Source: Alphaproteobacteria bacterium (GTDB lineage Bacteria; Pseudomonadota; Alphaproteobacteria; RF32; CAG-239). From it: 5,289 bases of DNA. Position numbers and translations under genes: made by a program. Shown piece by piece: positions 1-4,901 of this stretch; position 1 is the stretch's first letter; every line of letters starts with the position of its first letter. Below the pieces are notes generated by a model that was not told where the DNA came from, did not search any database, and saw only the letters and a list, made by a program, of their open reading frames with translations. Location: contig JAFTNB010000077.1 in the NCBI GenBank assembly GCA_017452115.1, positions 1 to 5,289 on the forward strand, in the 5' to 3' direction.

Positions 1-664
1 CTTTATTAATGATTGCTTTTCCACCATTTTTAAGCCCTTGAAAAATTTCTGCTTTAGCTTCTGCCACTCCCTCAAAATTTTCAAAAAATTCAATATGCAT
101 CGGATAAACATTGGTAACAATTGCCATATCAGGCTCTGTAAAACTGACCAAATCGGCAATTTCCCCTTTTCCACTCATTCCCATTTCTATTATAGCAAAA
201 TCAGCATCTAAATCCATGTCAATCAATGTACGCGGCACACCGGAATAATTATTATAATTTCCGTAAGTAGCATAAACTTTACCAAAAGCAGACAGAATAA
301 ATTTTAATTCTTCTTTTGTTGTGGTTTTTCCGGCACTTCCGGTTAAAGCAATAACTTTTCCCTTAAAAAAACTACGATTATAGCGCCCGATTTCTCCATA
401 GGCTTTAGCTGTATTTTTTACCAAAATTTGCCTATCCTCGGGCACATCATCAATTTTTTTGCTTACAATTAATAAAGCAGCACCATTTTCATATGCTTGT
501 TTGGCAAAATCATGAGCATCAAATTTTTCACCCTTGAGGGCTAAAAAAGCATCTCCTTTAGTGATTGACCGAGTATCTGTAGAAATATTTTGTATCGCAA
601 CATCAACAACTTGCGATGAAGAGTTTAATATTTCGACTAACTTTTTAGAATTAACTTCACGCAT
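1..664 (-). CDS. murF: UDP-N-acetylmuramoyl-tripeptide--D-alanyl-D-alanine ligase MurF, N-terminal 221 residues (runs off left edge)
   Basis: MurF is the cytoplasmic Mur ligase that uses ATP to add D-Ala-D-Ala to the UDP-MurNAc-tripeptide, the last cytoplasmic step of the peptidoglycan precursor. I translated the minus strand from an ATG at 664-662. The N-terminal substrate domain shows STDTR (28-32) and FLALKGEKFDAHDF (40-53). The ATPase domain follows: P-loop TGSAGKTTTK (108-117), NYNNYSGVP (136-144), EMGM (160-163), TNVYPMHIEFF (184-194) and K204 in AKAEIF, the position carbamylated in the family. The reading frame is intact to the window edge; roughly half of a typical ~450-residue MurF is visible. 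The start is set by AAAGGA (671-676) six bases upstream. It is the first gene of its transcript, divergent from the small plus-strand gene, so murE does not lie directly upstream as it often does in mur clusters. FolC and MurE share the fold, but the NNxxGVP and EMGM motifs fit MurF best. Confidence 0.95.
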   Translation of the reverse strand, partial: MREVNSKKLVEILNSSSQVVDVAIQNISTDTRSITKGDAFLALKGEKFDAHDFAKQAYENGAALLIVSKKIDDVPEDRQILVKNTAKAYGEIGRYNRSFFKGKVIALTGSAGKTTTKEELKFILSAFGKVYATYGNYNNYSGVPRTLIDMDLDADFAIIEMGMSGKGEIADLVSFTEPDMAIVTNVYPMHIEFFENFEGVAEAKAEIFQGLKNGGKAIINK

Positions 665-689
665 ATTTAATCCTTTCACAACTACACTT

Positions 690-717
690 ATTATACCCGA
701 TGTTACAAAACTTTCAC
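690..717 (-). promoter_or_regulatory. Probable murF promoter (sigma-70 type)
   Basis: On the minus strand a perfect TATAAT -10 box lies at 695-690. A GTGAAA -35 box (four of six consensus positions) lies at 717-712, with a 16-base spacer. The predicted start near 683 leaves a leader of about 20 bases before the murF ATG at 664, containing the AAAGGA ribosome binding site at 676-671. The -10 is convincing; the -35 is only fair. It lies back to back with the rightward promoter at 749-777, with about 30 bases between their -35 boxes. Confidence 0.6.
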
Positions 718-748
718 CTCTTTTTAATGCTTTTCCACTTCACTTTTA

Positions 749-777
749 TTGACACCCCTGCCCAATTTTGCTATAAT
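749..777 (+). promoter_or_regulatory. Full-consensus extended -10 sigma-70 promoter for the gene at 805
   Basis: TTGACA at 749-754 and TATAAT at 772-777 are both exact consensus boxes separated by the optimal 17 bases. The spacer ends in TGC, which makes an extended -10 (TGnTATAAT). The predicted transcription start is near 784-786, so the leader before the ATG at 805 is only about 20 bases. This position also argues against the longer in-frame start at 700, which would lie upstream of the promoter. Confidence 0.85.
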
Positions 778-804
778 AAAATCCTAAACATTAAATTATT
801 AGTC

Positions 805-1230
805 ATGATAAAAAAATTATTTTTCCGTTGCCTGATTATTTTTACAATCGGGCTCATTGTCGCTGTAAGATATTGTAGTACACTCACCCTATCATCTCCG
901 CAACTAACAGAAGATAATGGACTATACTATGAACAAACTGAACATGGTTATATATTTTACAGTGTTAATCAACATCCTCTGTTTGCACACCAAACAATGG
1001 ATAATTATAAAAAACTAAATCAAGACATTTTTCAAATCAGCGGTAACATAGGACACTATCTCTATCTCCCTGCCGAAGATTGTCTTGCCGGTCCTTATTC
1101 TGCAATTAAATCCATTTCCGATGGTTTTTTAATTAAAGACGTAAACGGCTGGGGAAGGTTAAACACTCAACTAGAGTGTATCATTCCAACTGAACACACA
1201 GAAGCTGAAATATTTCAACTTTTGAACTAA
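805..1230 (+). CDS. Small membrane-anchored or secreted protein of unknown function (141 aa), possible single WG-type motif
   Basis: I do not recognise a named family. Residues 1-4 (MIKK) are basic and about 5-21 are hydrophobic (LFFRCLIIFTIGLIVAV), giving a signal anchor or uncleaved signal peptide. No lipobox is seen (VRYC precedes the only nearby cysteine, C24). The rest, about 115 polar residues, should lie in the periplasm. Residues 97-128 read PYSAIKSISDGF, then LIKDVNGWGRLN, then TQLECIIP. This resembles one WG beta-repeat (aromatic, DGxxxVkxNGxWGxxN, then IIP), but a single copy is weak evidence. C93 and C125 bracket this motif and could form a disulfide. The ATG at 805 is preferred over the in-frame ATG at 700 because the consensus promoter at 749-777 lies between them and the hydrophobic segment begins right after 805. 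No Shine-Dalgarno precedes it, unlike the other complete genes here. It ends just before a terminator and converges with glyA. Confidence 0.7.
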   Translation: MIKKLFFRCLIIFTIGLIVAVRYCSTLTLSSPQLTEDNGLYYEQTEHGYIFYSVNQHPLFAHQTMDNYKKLNQDIFQISGNIGHYLYLPAEDCLAGPYSAIKSISDGFLIKDVNGWGRLNTQLECIIPTEHTEAEIFQLLN

Positions 1231-1237
1231 ACAAAGA

Positions 1238-1266
1238 GGACGAGCCCACAAGCTCGCCCTTTTTTT
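1238..1266 (+). terminator. Rho-independent terminator between convergent genes, probably bidirectional
   Basis: An 8-bp stem with one mismatch (GGACGAGC at 1238-1245 with GCTCGCCC at 1252-1259) encloses a 6-base loop and is followed by seven T residues (1260-1266). It begins 8 bases after the stop of the plus-strand gene. Read on the minus strand, the same hairpin lies about 10 bases beyond the glyA stop and is followed by the T-rich TCTTTGTTTAG, so it probably also ends the rpiB-glyA transcript, though less efficiently. Confidence 0.85.
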
Positions 1267-1268
1267 CA

Positions 1269-2525
1269 TTATTCATAAATAGGAAAACGTTTGCACAATT
1301 CAATAACTTTTTGTTTTGTTTCTGCAATTACCTTTTCTGCATTTCCTGCCGCCAACGCATCAACCACATCACAAATCCAATTACCGATTTGTTCAAACTC
1401 TGCTTCCTTAAATCCTCTGGTTGTACCTGCCGGCGTTCCTACCCGAATACCAGATGTAATCTTAGGCGGCATCGGATCAAACGGAATGGCATTTTTATTA
1501 CAAGTAATATTTGCTTCACCTAACGCCTTATCCACCACATCTCCGGTCAATCCTTTAGGGCGCAAGTCCACTAATAACAAATGCGTATCTGTGCCGCCGG
1601 ATACTAAATCAAGTCCACGTTTTTGCAGAGTTTCACCCAATACTTTAGCATTTTTTATTACCTGTGCTGCATATTCCTTAAATTGCGGAGTTAAATCTTC
1701 CGCAAAGCAAACCGCTTTTGCTGCAATCACATGCATCAAAGGCCCCCCCTGTGTTCCGGGGAAAATCGCCGAATTAATTTTCTTGGCGATTTCTTCATTA
1801 TTAGTCAAAATCATACCACCACGAGGTCCTCGCAAAGTCTTGTGAGTTGTTGTTGTTACCACATCTGCCCATTCCAAAGGATTAGGATGCACACCACCGG
1901 CAACCAATCCAGCAAAATGTGCCATATCTACCATCAGATAAGCTCCGCATTTGTTAGCAATTTCTCTAAAACGTACAAAATCTACTTGCCGCGGATAAGC
2001 AGAACCTCCGGCAATAATCAGCTTTGGTTTATATTCAAGTGCCAATTTTTCTGCCTGCTCATAATCAATCAATCCCGTGTCCTGACAAACGCCATACTGT
2101 ATAGCTCTCAACCACTTACCAGAAATTGAAACCTTTGAACCATGGGTTAAATGTCCACCGGCATCCAGTGACATTCCCATAATCAAATCATTAGGCTGTA
2201 ACAAAGCAACATATACTGCCGTATTTGCCTGTGAACCGGAATGTGGTTGAACATTTACAAACTTCGCATCAAATAATTTCTTTGCCCTTTCAATTGCCAA
2301 ATCTTCCACAATATCTACAAACTCGCAACCACCATAATAACGTTTATGTGGATATCCTTCGGCATATTTATTAGTTAAAATAGAACCTTGGGCTTGCAAT
2401 ACTGCTGGCGAAACAATATTTTCAGAAGCAATTAATTCTATTTGATTCTGCTGACGATTTTTTTCGGCTTCAATTGCTTCAAAAATCATTTTATCTTCAT
2501 CTGCCAAATTTTTCACAAAATCCAT
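1269..2525 (-). CDS. glyA: Serine hydroxymethyltransferase GlyA (418 aa, complete)
   Basis: GlyA is the cytoplasmic PLP enzyme that converts serine and tetrahydrofolate to glycine and 5,10-methylenetetrahydrofolate, the main source of one-carbon units. Length matches the family (about 417 residues). Visible motifs are [11 protein letters not shown] (30-40), [21 protein letters not shown] (51-71), the PLP-site run [11 protein letters not shown] (91-101), GGHLTHG (123-129), [13 protein letters not shown] (199-211) with the cofactor-contacting Asp200 and His203, and [16 protein letters not shown] (222-237). K229 is the Schiff-base lysine. [18 protein letters not shown] (255-272) and [15 protein letters not shown] (358-372) complete the fold. 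All key residues are present. The ATG at 2525-2523 begins 2 bases after the rpiB stop, with AGAGG six bases upstream inside the end of rpiB, indicating co-transcription and possible translational coupling. The final Q-G-G codons use a run of seven Gs (1743-1749). Confidence 0.98.
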   Translation of the reverse strand: MDFVKNLADEDKMIFEAIEAEKNRQQNQIELIASENIVSPAVLQAQGSILTNKYAEGYPHKRYYGGCEFVDIVEDLAIERAKKLFDAKFVNVQPHSGSQANTAVYVALLQPNDLIMGMSLDAGGHLTHGSKVSISGKWLRAIQYGVCQDTGLIDYEQAEKLALEYKPKLIIAGGSAYPRQVDFVRFREIANKCGAYLMVDMAHFAGLVAGGVHPNPLEWADVVTTTTHKTLRGPRGGMILTNNEEIAKKINSAIFPGTQGGPLMHVIAAKAVCFAEDLTPQFKEYAAQVIKNAKVLGETLQKRGLDLVSGGTDTHLLLVDLRPKGLTGDVVDKALGEANITCNKNAIPFDPMPPKITSGIRVGTPAGTTRGFKEAEFEQIGNWICDVVDALAAGNAEKVIAETKQKVIELCKRFPIYE

Positions 2526-2527
2526 TC

Positions 2528-2968
2528 TTAGCCTCTAACTTTTTCAATTTTTTCAATACGATTTTGATGACGCCCCCCCTCAAATTCCGTATTTAAAAAT
2601 ACTTCCAAACGTCTAATTACATCGGAATAATCCATCATTCGTGCACCAAATACTGCTACATTAGCATTATTGTGCTCTCTTGCCAAATGAGCTACATCAT
2701 CATTATAAAGAATTGCAGCACGAATTCCTTTACACCGATTCGCAGCAATAGAAATACCTATTCCGGATCCACAGATTAAAATACCAGTATCAATTTCATT
2801 ATCATTAATCGCAGCACACATCTTTTGCGCCAAATCAGGATAATCACAAGATTCTGCAGAATAAGTACCTAAATCTTTTAATACAATTCCTTTATCCATA
2901 AAATAAGTTTTTAGCTTTTCCTTTAACTCAAAACCACCATGATCTGCTGCAATTGCTAATTTCACCAT
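2528..2968 (-). CDS. rpiB: Ribose-5-phosphate isomerase B (146 aa, complete)
   Basis: RpiB interconverts ribose 5-phosphate and ribulose 5-phosphate in the non-oxidative pentose phosphate pathway, in the cytoplasm. Length and motifs match the RpiB/LacAB family: [10 protein letters not shown] (7-16) with Asp9 and His10, SCDYPD (40-45), [14 protein letters not shown] (65-78) with the catalytic cysteine C66, and REHNNANV (97-104) with His99. The cysteine at 66 places it with the E. coli-type enzymes rather than the mycobacterial type, which lacks this cysteine; Ser68 replaces the threonine of the E. coli protein. An allose-6-phosphate isomerase role is possible in this family, but no allose genes are nearby. 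The ATG at 2968-2966 has a strong site, AAGAGGTGA, at 2981-2973. It is the first gene of the rpiB-glyA operon. No convincing promoter was found upstream; extended TGTTACATC near 3001-3009 is the best weak -10 candidate. Confidence 0.96.
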   Translation of the reverse strand: MVKLAIAADHGGFELKEKLKTYFMDKGIVLKDLGTYSAESCDYPDLAQKMCAAINDNEIDTGILICGSGIGISIAANRCKGIRAAILYNDDVAHLAREHNNANVAVFGARMMDYSDVIRRLEVFLNTEFEGGRHQNRIEKIEKVRG

Positions 2969-3012
2969 TCTATCACCTCTTACAAATAACTATCCTCTAA
3001 GATGTAACACAT

Positions 3013-3040
3013 AAAAAAAATAAGATGAATTATTTTTTTT
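3013..3040. repeat. All-AT perfect inverted repeat upstream of rpiB
   Basis: An 11-base arm of eight As followed by TAA (3013-3023) pairs perfectly with TTA plus eight Ts (3030-3040) around the 6-base loop GATGAA. It lies about 45 bases upstream of rpiB and just beyond the terminator of the cysteine-rich gene. With no G or C in the arms it would be a poor RNA terminator. It may act as a curved A-tract or UP-like element for the rpiB promoter; that role is inference. Confidence 0.55.
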
Positions 3041-3050
3041 ACTTACACTC

Positions 3051-3081
3051 AAAAAAAGCCTTGATTAGACATCAAGGCTTT
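3051..3081 (-). terminator. Rho-independent terminator of the cysteine-rich gene
   Basis: On the minus strand, AAAGCCTTGAT (3081-3071) and ATCAAGGCTTT (3065-3055) form a perfect 11-bp stem around a 5-base loop. The stem runs into a tract of seven Ts (3057-3051, three of them in the stem). It starts 21 bases beyond the stop codon at 3103-3105, a typical intrinsic terminator position. It separates this gene from rpiB. Confidence 0.92.
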
Positions 3082-3102
3082 ATATTAATCGTATTATATA
3101 AA

Positions 3103-4710
3103 CTATTCTCCTAATTGAATACAATAAAATTTACCCGTATCATAAGGACAAATCAACTTTGCTCCATCACATGACGTTGCCGTATATCCCAACGTTTCAC
3201 AATTCATTTCCGGCACATCACAATAGTCAATATAATTAGTCAAACAACCAACGGCACAATATTTACCTGAACATTCTTCAACAGTACAAACCGTACCTTC
3301 AGGACAACTATCTAAACTACAAGCATGTGGACAACATTCAGCATACCAAATATCACTACCATGTTGACACATAGCTGCACCTGTTTCTCCACCGTTCGGA
3401 CACGCTTGGAAACCTTCACAAGTGTTAATCACTGCTTGATATTTTGTAATATTTCCACAAGCTATACAACTATCACCGGTAACATAACCTGTAGGAATCT
3501 CGCTTAACAAATAATCATAGCCATTACAAAGATTACAACACGCACCATATGTATTGTCATAACTACATAAATCAGAACTATCTTTTTGATAACCGCTCGG
3601 ACATGTGGCTACATACTCTGAATTAACCTCACTACAAGCTTTTGCAGTATCAGAAACACAAGTCTTATAATAAGTAGGATCTGTCGGACAAGGCTCTGAC
3701 GGATATGTTGGTATACTACAAGATGTTACCGTATAGCCATTATCTTGACACCATTTTTTAGTAATATCATCTCCCATCTGTATACACAAAAAACGTCCAC
3801 TATCATACGGACAAATCATTTTATCTCCCTCACAACTTGTATCCGTATATCCCAAAGCAACACAATCCATTACCGGGACATCACAATAATTTTCATAACC
3901 GGTCAAGCAACCGACTGCACAATACTTGCCGGAACAAGTTTCATACGTACAATCTGTTCCCTCCGGACAAGCATCTAAATTACACAAATTTTCACAACAT
4001 TCATCATACCATCTTTCCGTACCATGCATACAAGTTGCAGCACCTAATTTTCCACCATCCGGACAAGATTGATATCCTTCACAAGCATTAACTTCTCTTT
4101 TATATTTTGTAACTCCGCCACAAGCTTCACAAGCATCTCCAAGATGGAAACCCTCACCAATTTCACTGGCTAAATAATCATATCCTTCACACAAATTACA
4201 GCATTTGCCATAATCATCAGAATAAGGACATTCCTCTCCATCTGCTTTAGTATATCCGTCTTCACATTCCAAAACATAATCTGCACTTAGTTCAGAACAA
4301 GCTTTCATAAAATCTTCAGTACAATACATATATAAATTTTCGCCATTTGGACATTGCCCATCCAAATACTCCGGAATTTCACATTCTACTAACTCATACC
4401 CGTTATCTACACACCACTGTCTTGCATCACACTTTATATATGAAGTATTTTCCACACAATATTCTATATTGGTATACTGTGGACACTGCAAATCATCAAT
4501 AGACACATAACCATCTGCCAAACATTCATCAGCACCTTGTGGGGTAAACTGCATCGGTTTATCATGACAGTCTGGCAAAAAACAAATAGCCGCATATACA
4601 TTAGAAGAAATCAAAAAGACAATAGACACAACAAAACACGCCTCGCATTTTTTGCAAGTGCGTGCTATACTCATAAACAAGCCACAACAGTACGCCCCAA
4701 TCTTCCTCAT
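3103..4710 (-). CDS. Secreted cysteine-rich tandem-repeat protein of unknown function (535 aa)
   Basis: I recognise no named family or enzyme motif. The N-terminus is a long signal peptide: a basic, cysteine-bearing n-region to about residue 24, a hydrophobic core (CFVVSIVFLISSNVYA, 25-40) and a likely signal peptidase cut after VYA at 40. The mature chain (41-535) has 62 cysteines (about 12%) and many Gly, Tyr, Asp and Glu residues. Residues 98-314 and 319-535 are tandem copies offset by exactly 221 residues, about 57% identical by my hand count, with all 28 cysteines of each copy aligned. Residues 43-97 hold six more cysteines. No C-terminal anchor, sorting signal or second membrane segment is seen, so it is probably periplasmic, surface-associated or released, and would need Dsb-type oxidation. 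The start at 4710 is set by AAAGGA six bases upstream; a GTG at 4737 would add nine residues without a good site. It has its own promoter and terminator, so it is probably monocistronic. I vaguely recall similar cysteine-rich proteins in gut alphaproteobacterial genomes, but could not check. Confidence 0.88.
   Translation of the reverse strand: MRKIGAYCCGLFMSIARTCKKCEACFVVSIVFLISSNVYAAICFLPDCHDKPMQFTPQGADECLADGYVSIDDLQCPQYTNIEYCVENTSYIKCDARQWCVDNGYELVECEIPEYLDGQCPNGENLYMYCTEDFMKACSELSADYVLECEDGYTKADGEECPYSDDYGKCCNLCEGYDYLASEIGEGFHLGDACEACGGVTKYKREVNACEGYQSCPDGGKLGAATCMHGTERWYDECCENLCNLDACPEGTDCTYETCSGKYCAVGCLTGYENYCDVPVMDCVALGYTDTSCEGDKMICPYDSGRFLCIQMGDDITKKWCQDNGYTVTSCSIPTYPSEPCPTDPTYYKTCVSDTAKACSEVNSEYVATCPSGYQKDSSDLCSYDNTYGACCNLCNGYDYLLSEIPTGYVTGDSCIACGNITKYQAVINTCEGFQACPNGGETGAAMCQHGSDIWYAECCPHACSLDSCPEGTVCTVEECSGKYCAVGCLTNYIDYCDVPEMNCETLGYTATSCDGAKLICPYDTGKFYCIQLGE
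3106..3756 (-). repeat. Tandem repeat copy B (residues 319-535) of the cysteine-rich protein
   Basis: This second copy starts at KWCQDNGY and ends with CIQLGE, the last residues before the stop. It aligns to copy A without gaps at a 221-residue offset. All 28 cysteines (321 to 530) match those of copy A. The best-conserved stretch is residues 470-498 (PEGTxCTxExCSGKYCAVG and on), whereas the first 70 residues are clearly more diverged. Confidence 0.9.
3769..4419 (-). repeat. Tandem repeat copy A (residues 98-314) of the cysteine-rich protein
   Basis: The first copy runs from QWCVDNGY to CIQMGD and carries 28 cysteines (100 to 309). A four-residue linker (DITK, 315-318) joins it to copy B. 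By hand count identity to copy B is about 41% over the first 70 residues and about 65% over the remaining 147. The duplication is therefore old or has diverged unevenly, and this is not a recent DNA duplication. Confidence 0.9.
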
Positions 4711-4716
4711 CTCATT

Positions 4717-4722
4717 TCCTTT
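4717..4722 (-). promoter_or_regulatory. Shine-Dalgarno that fixes the start of the cysteine-rich gene
   Basis: AAAGGA on the minus strand lies exactly six bases before the ATG at 4710-4708, the same motif and spacing as for murF. It selects this ATG over the in-frame GTG at 4737-4735, whose upstream sequence (ATATTTAATA) has no such motif. A separate AAGGAG at 4777-4772 lies further up the leader but has no ATG, GTG or TTG at a suitable distance and seems unused. Confidence 0.8.
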
Positions 4723-4798
4723 CTCAATGCGCTCCACTATTAAATATAACTATGTAATCTTGAGGCTTTTTCTCCTTATAATTAATTTTACAACTTAT

Positions 4799-4827
4799 AT
4801 TGTATCACAAAAAAAGCTCCTATTCAA
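4799..4827 (-). promoter_or_regulatory. Promoter of the cysteine-rich gene (sigma-70, extended -10)
   Basis: TTGAAT at 4827-4822 (-35, four of six) and TACAAT at 4804-4799 (-10, five of six) are separated by 17 bases, and TGA directly before the -10 forms an extended -10. The predicted start near 4792 gives a leader of about 80 bases before the ATG. An AT palindrome (4831-4850) lies immediately upstream of the -35, and a weak hairpin (4813-4832) spans it. Confidence 0.7.
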
Positions 4828-4832
4828 GCTTT
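4813..4832 (-). repeat. Short inverted repeat with T tract overlapping the -35 box
   Basis: On the minus strand AAAGCT (4832-4827) and AGCTTT (4818-4813) pair perfectly around an 8-base loop and run into further Ts to 4809. It could be a weak second terminator behind the mlaC terminator, or an operator over the -35 element. Only two of the six pairs are G-C, so either role is tentative. Confidence 0.4.
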
Positions 4833-4850
4833 ATTATAAGATTATAATAA
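4831..4850. repeat. Perfect 20-base AT palindrome upstream of the cysteine-rich gene promoter
   Basis: TTATTATAA (4831-4839) and TTATAATAA (4842-4850) are exact inverted copies around a 2-base centre (GA). It sits directly upstream of the predicted -35 at 4822-4827, where an UP element or a regulator-binding site would lie. It does not match a Fur box or another operator I know well enough to name. In such AT-rich DNA chance palindromes are also possible. Confidence 0.5.
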
Positions 4851-4853
4851 TAT

Positions 4854-4884
4854 AAAAAAAGCGCCTTGAAATTTATCAAGGCGC
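4854..4884 (-). terminator. Rho-independent terminator of the mlaC transcript
   Basis: On the minus strand GCGCCTTGA (4884-4876) and TCAAGGCGC (4869-4861) form a perfect 9-bp stem with a 6-base loop, followed by seven Ts (4860-4854). It starts 17 bases beyond the mlaC stop. Its stem shares the core GCCTTGA/TCAAGGC with the terminator at 3051-3081. Confidence 0.93.
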
Positions 4885-4901
4885 AAAACACAATAAATGA
4901 A

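Noticed and set aside
534..752. 72-residue plus-strand reading frame opposite the murF start
   Set aside because: It is antisense to a clear MurF coding region, has no Shine-Dalgarno or family resemblance, and crosses the murF promoter.
700..804. 35-residue N-terminal extension of the small plus-strand protein
   Set aside because: The ATG at 700 lies upstream of the consensus promoter at 749-777, so the extension would not be transcribed from it. The hydrophobic anchor begins right after the ATG at 805.
1291..2129. Plus-strand reading frames of 70 to 184 residues across glyA
   Set aside because: They are shadows of the glyA coding strand, which has every SHMT motif. Their translations look like random antisense sequence.
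3325..4091. Plus-strand reading frames of 60 to 84 residues opposite the cysteine-rich gene
   Set aside because: Antisense to the repeat protein. They are open because Cys and Tyr codons read backwards give Thr, Ile and His runs, and they have no ribosome binding sites.
3106..4419. Recent DNA duplication or a CRISPR-like or mobile repeat
   Set aside because: The two copies are only about 57% identical in protein and clearly diverged in DNA, with no terminal repeats, transposase or spacer structure. This is an old in-gene duplication.
4711..4737. Nine-residue upstream extension of the cysteine-rich protein from a GTG at 4737
   Set aside because: No Shine-Dalgarno precedes the GTG, and the extension itself contains the AAAGGA site that serves the ATG at 4710.
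4711..4792. Riboswitch or attenuator in the leader of the cysteine-rich gene
   Set aside because: The roughly 80-base leader has an orphan AAGGAG but no stable hairpin, T tract or leader peptide, and no riboswitch core that I recognise.
4537..4855. Plus-strand reading frames of 67-68 residues over the cysteine-rich gene start and its upstream region
   Set aside because: They overlap the signal peptide and promoter of the minus-strand gene and show no initiation signals or recognisable protein features.
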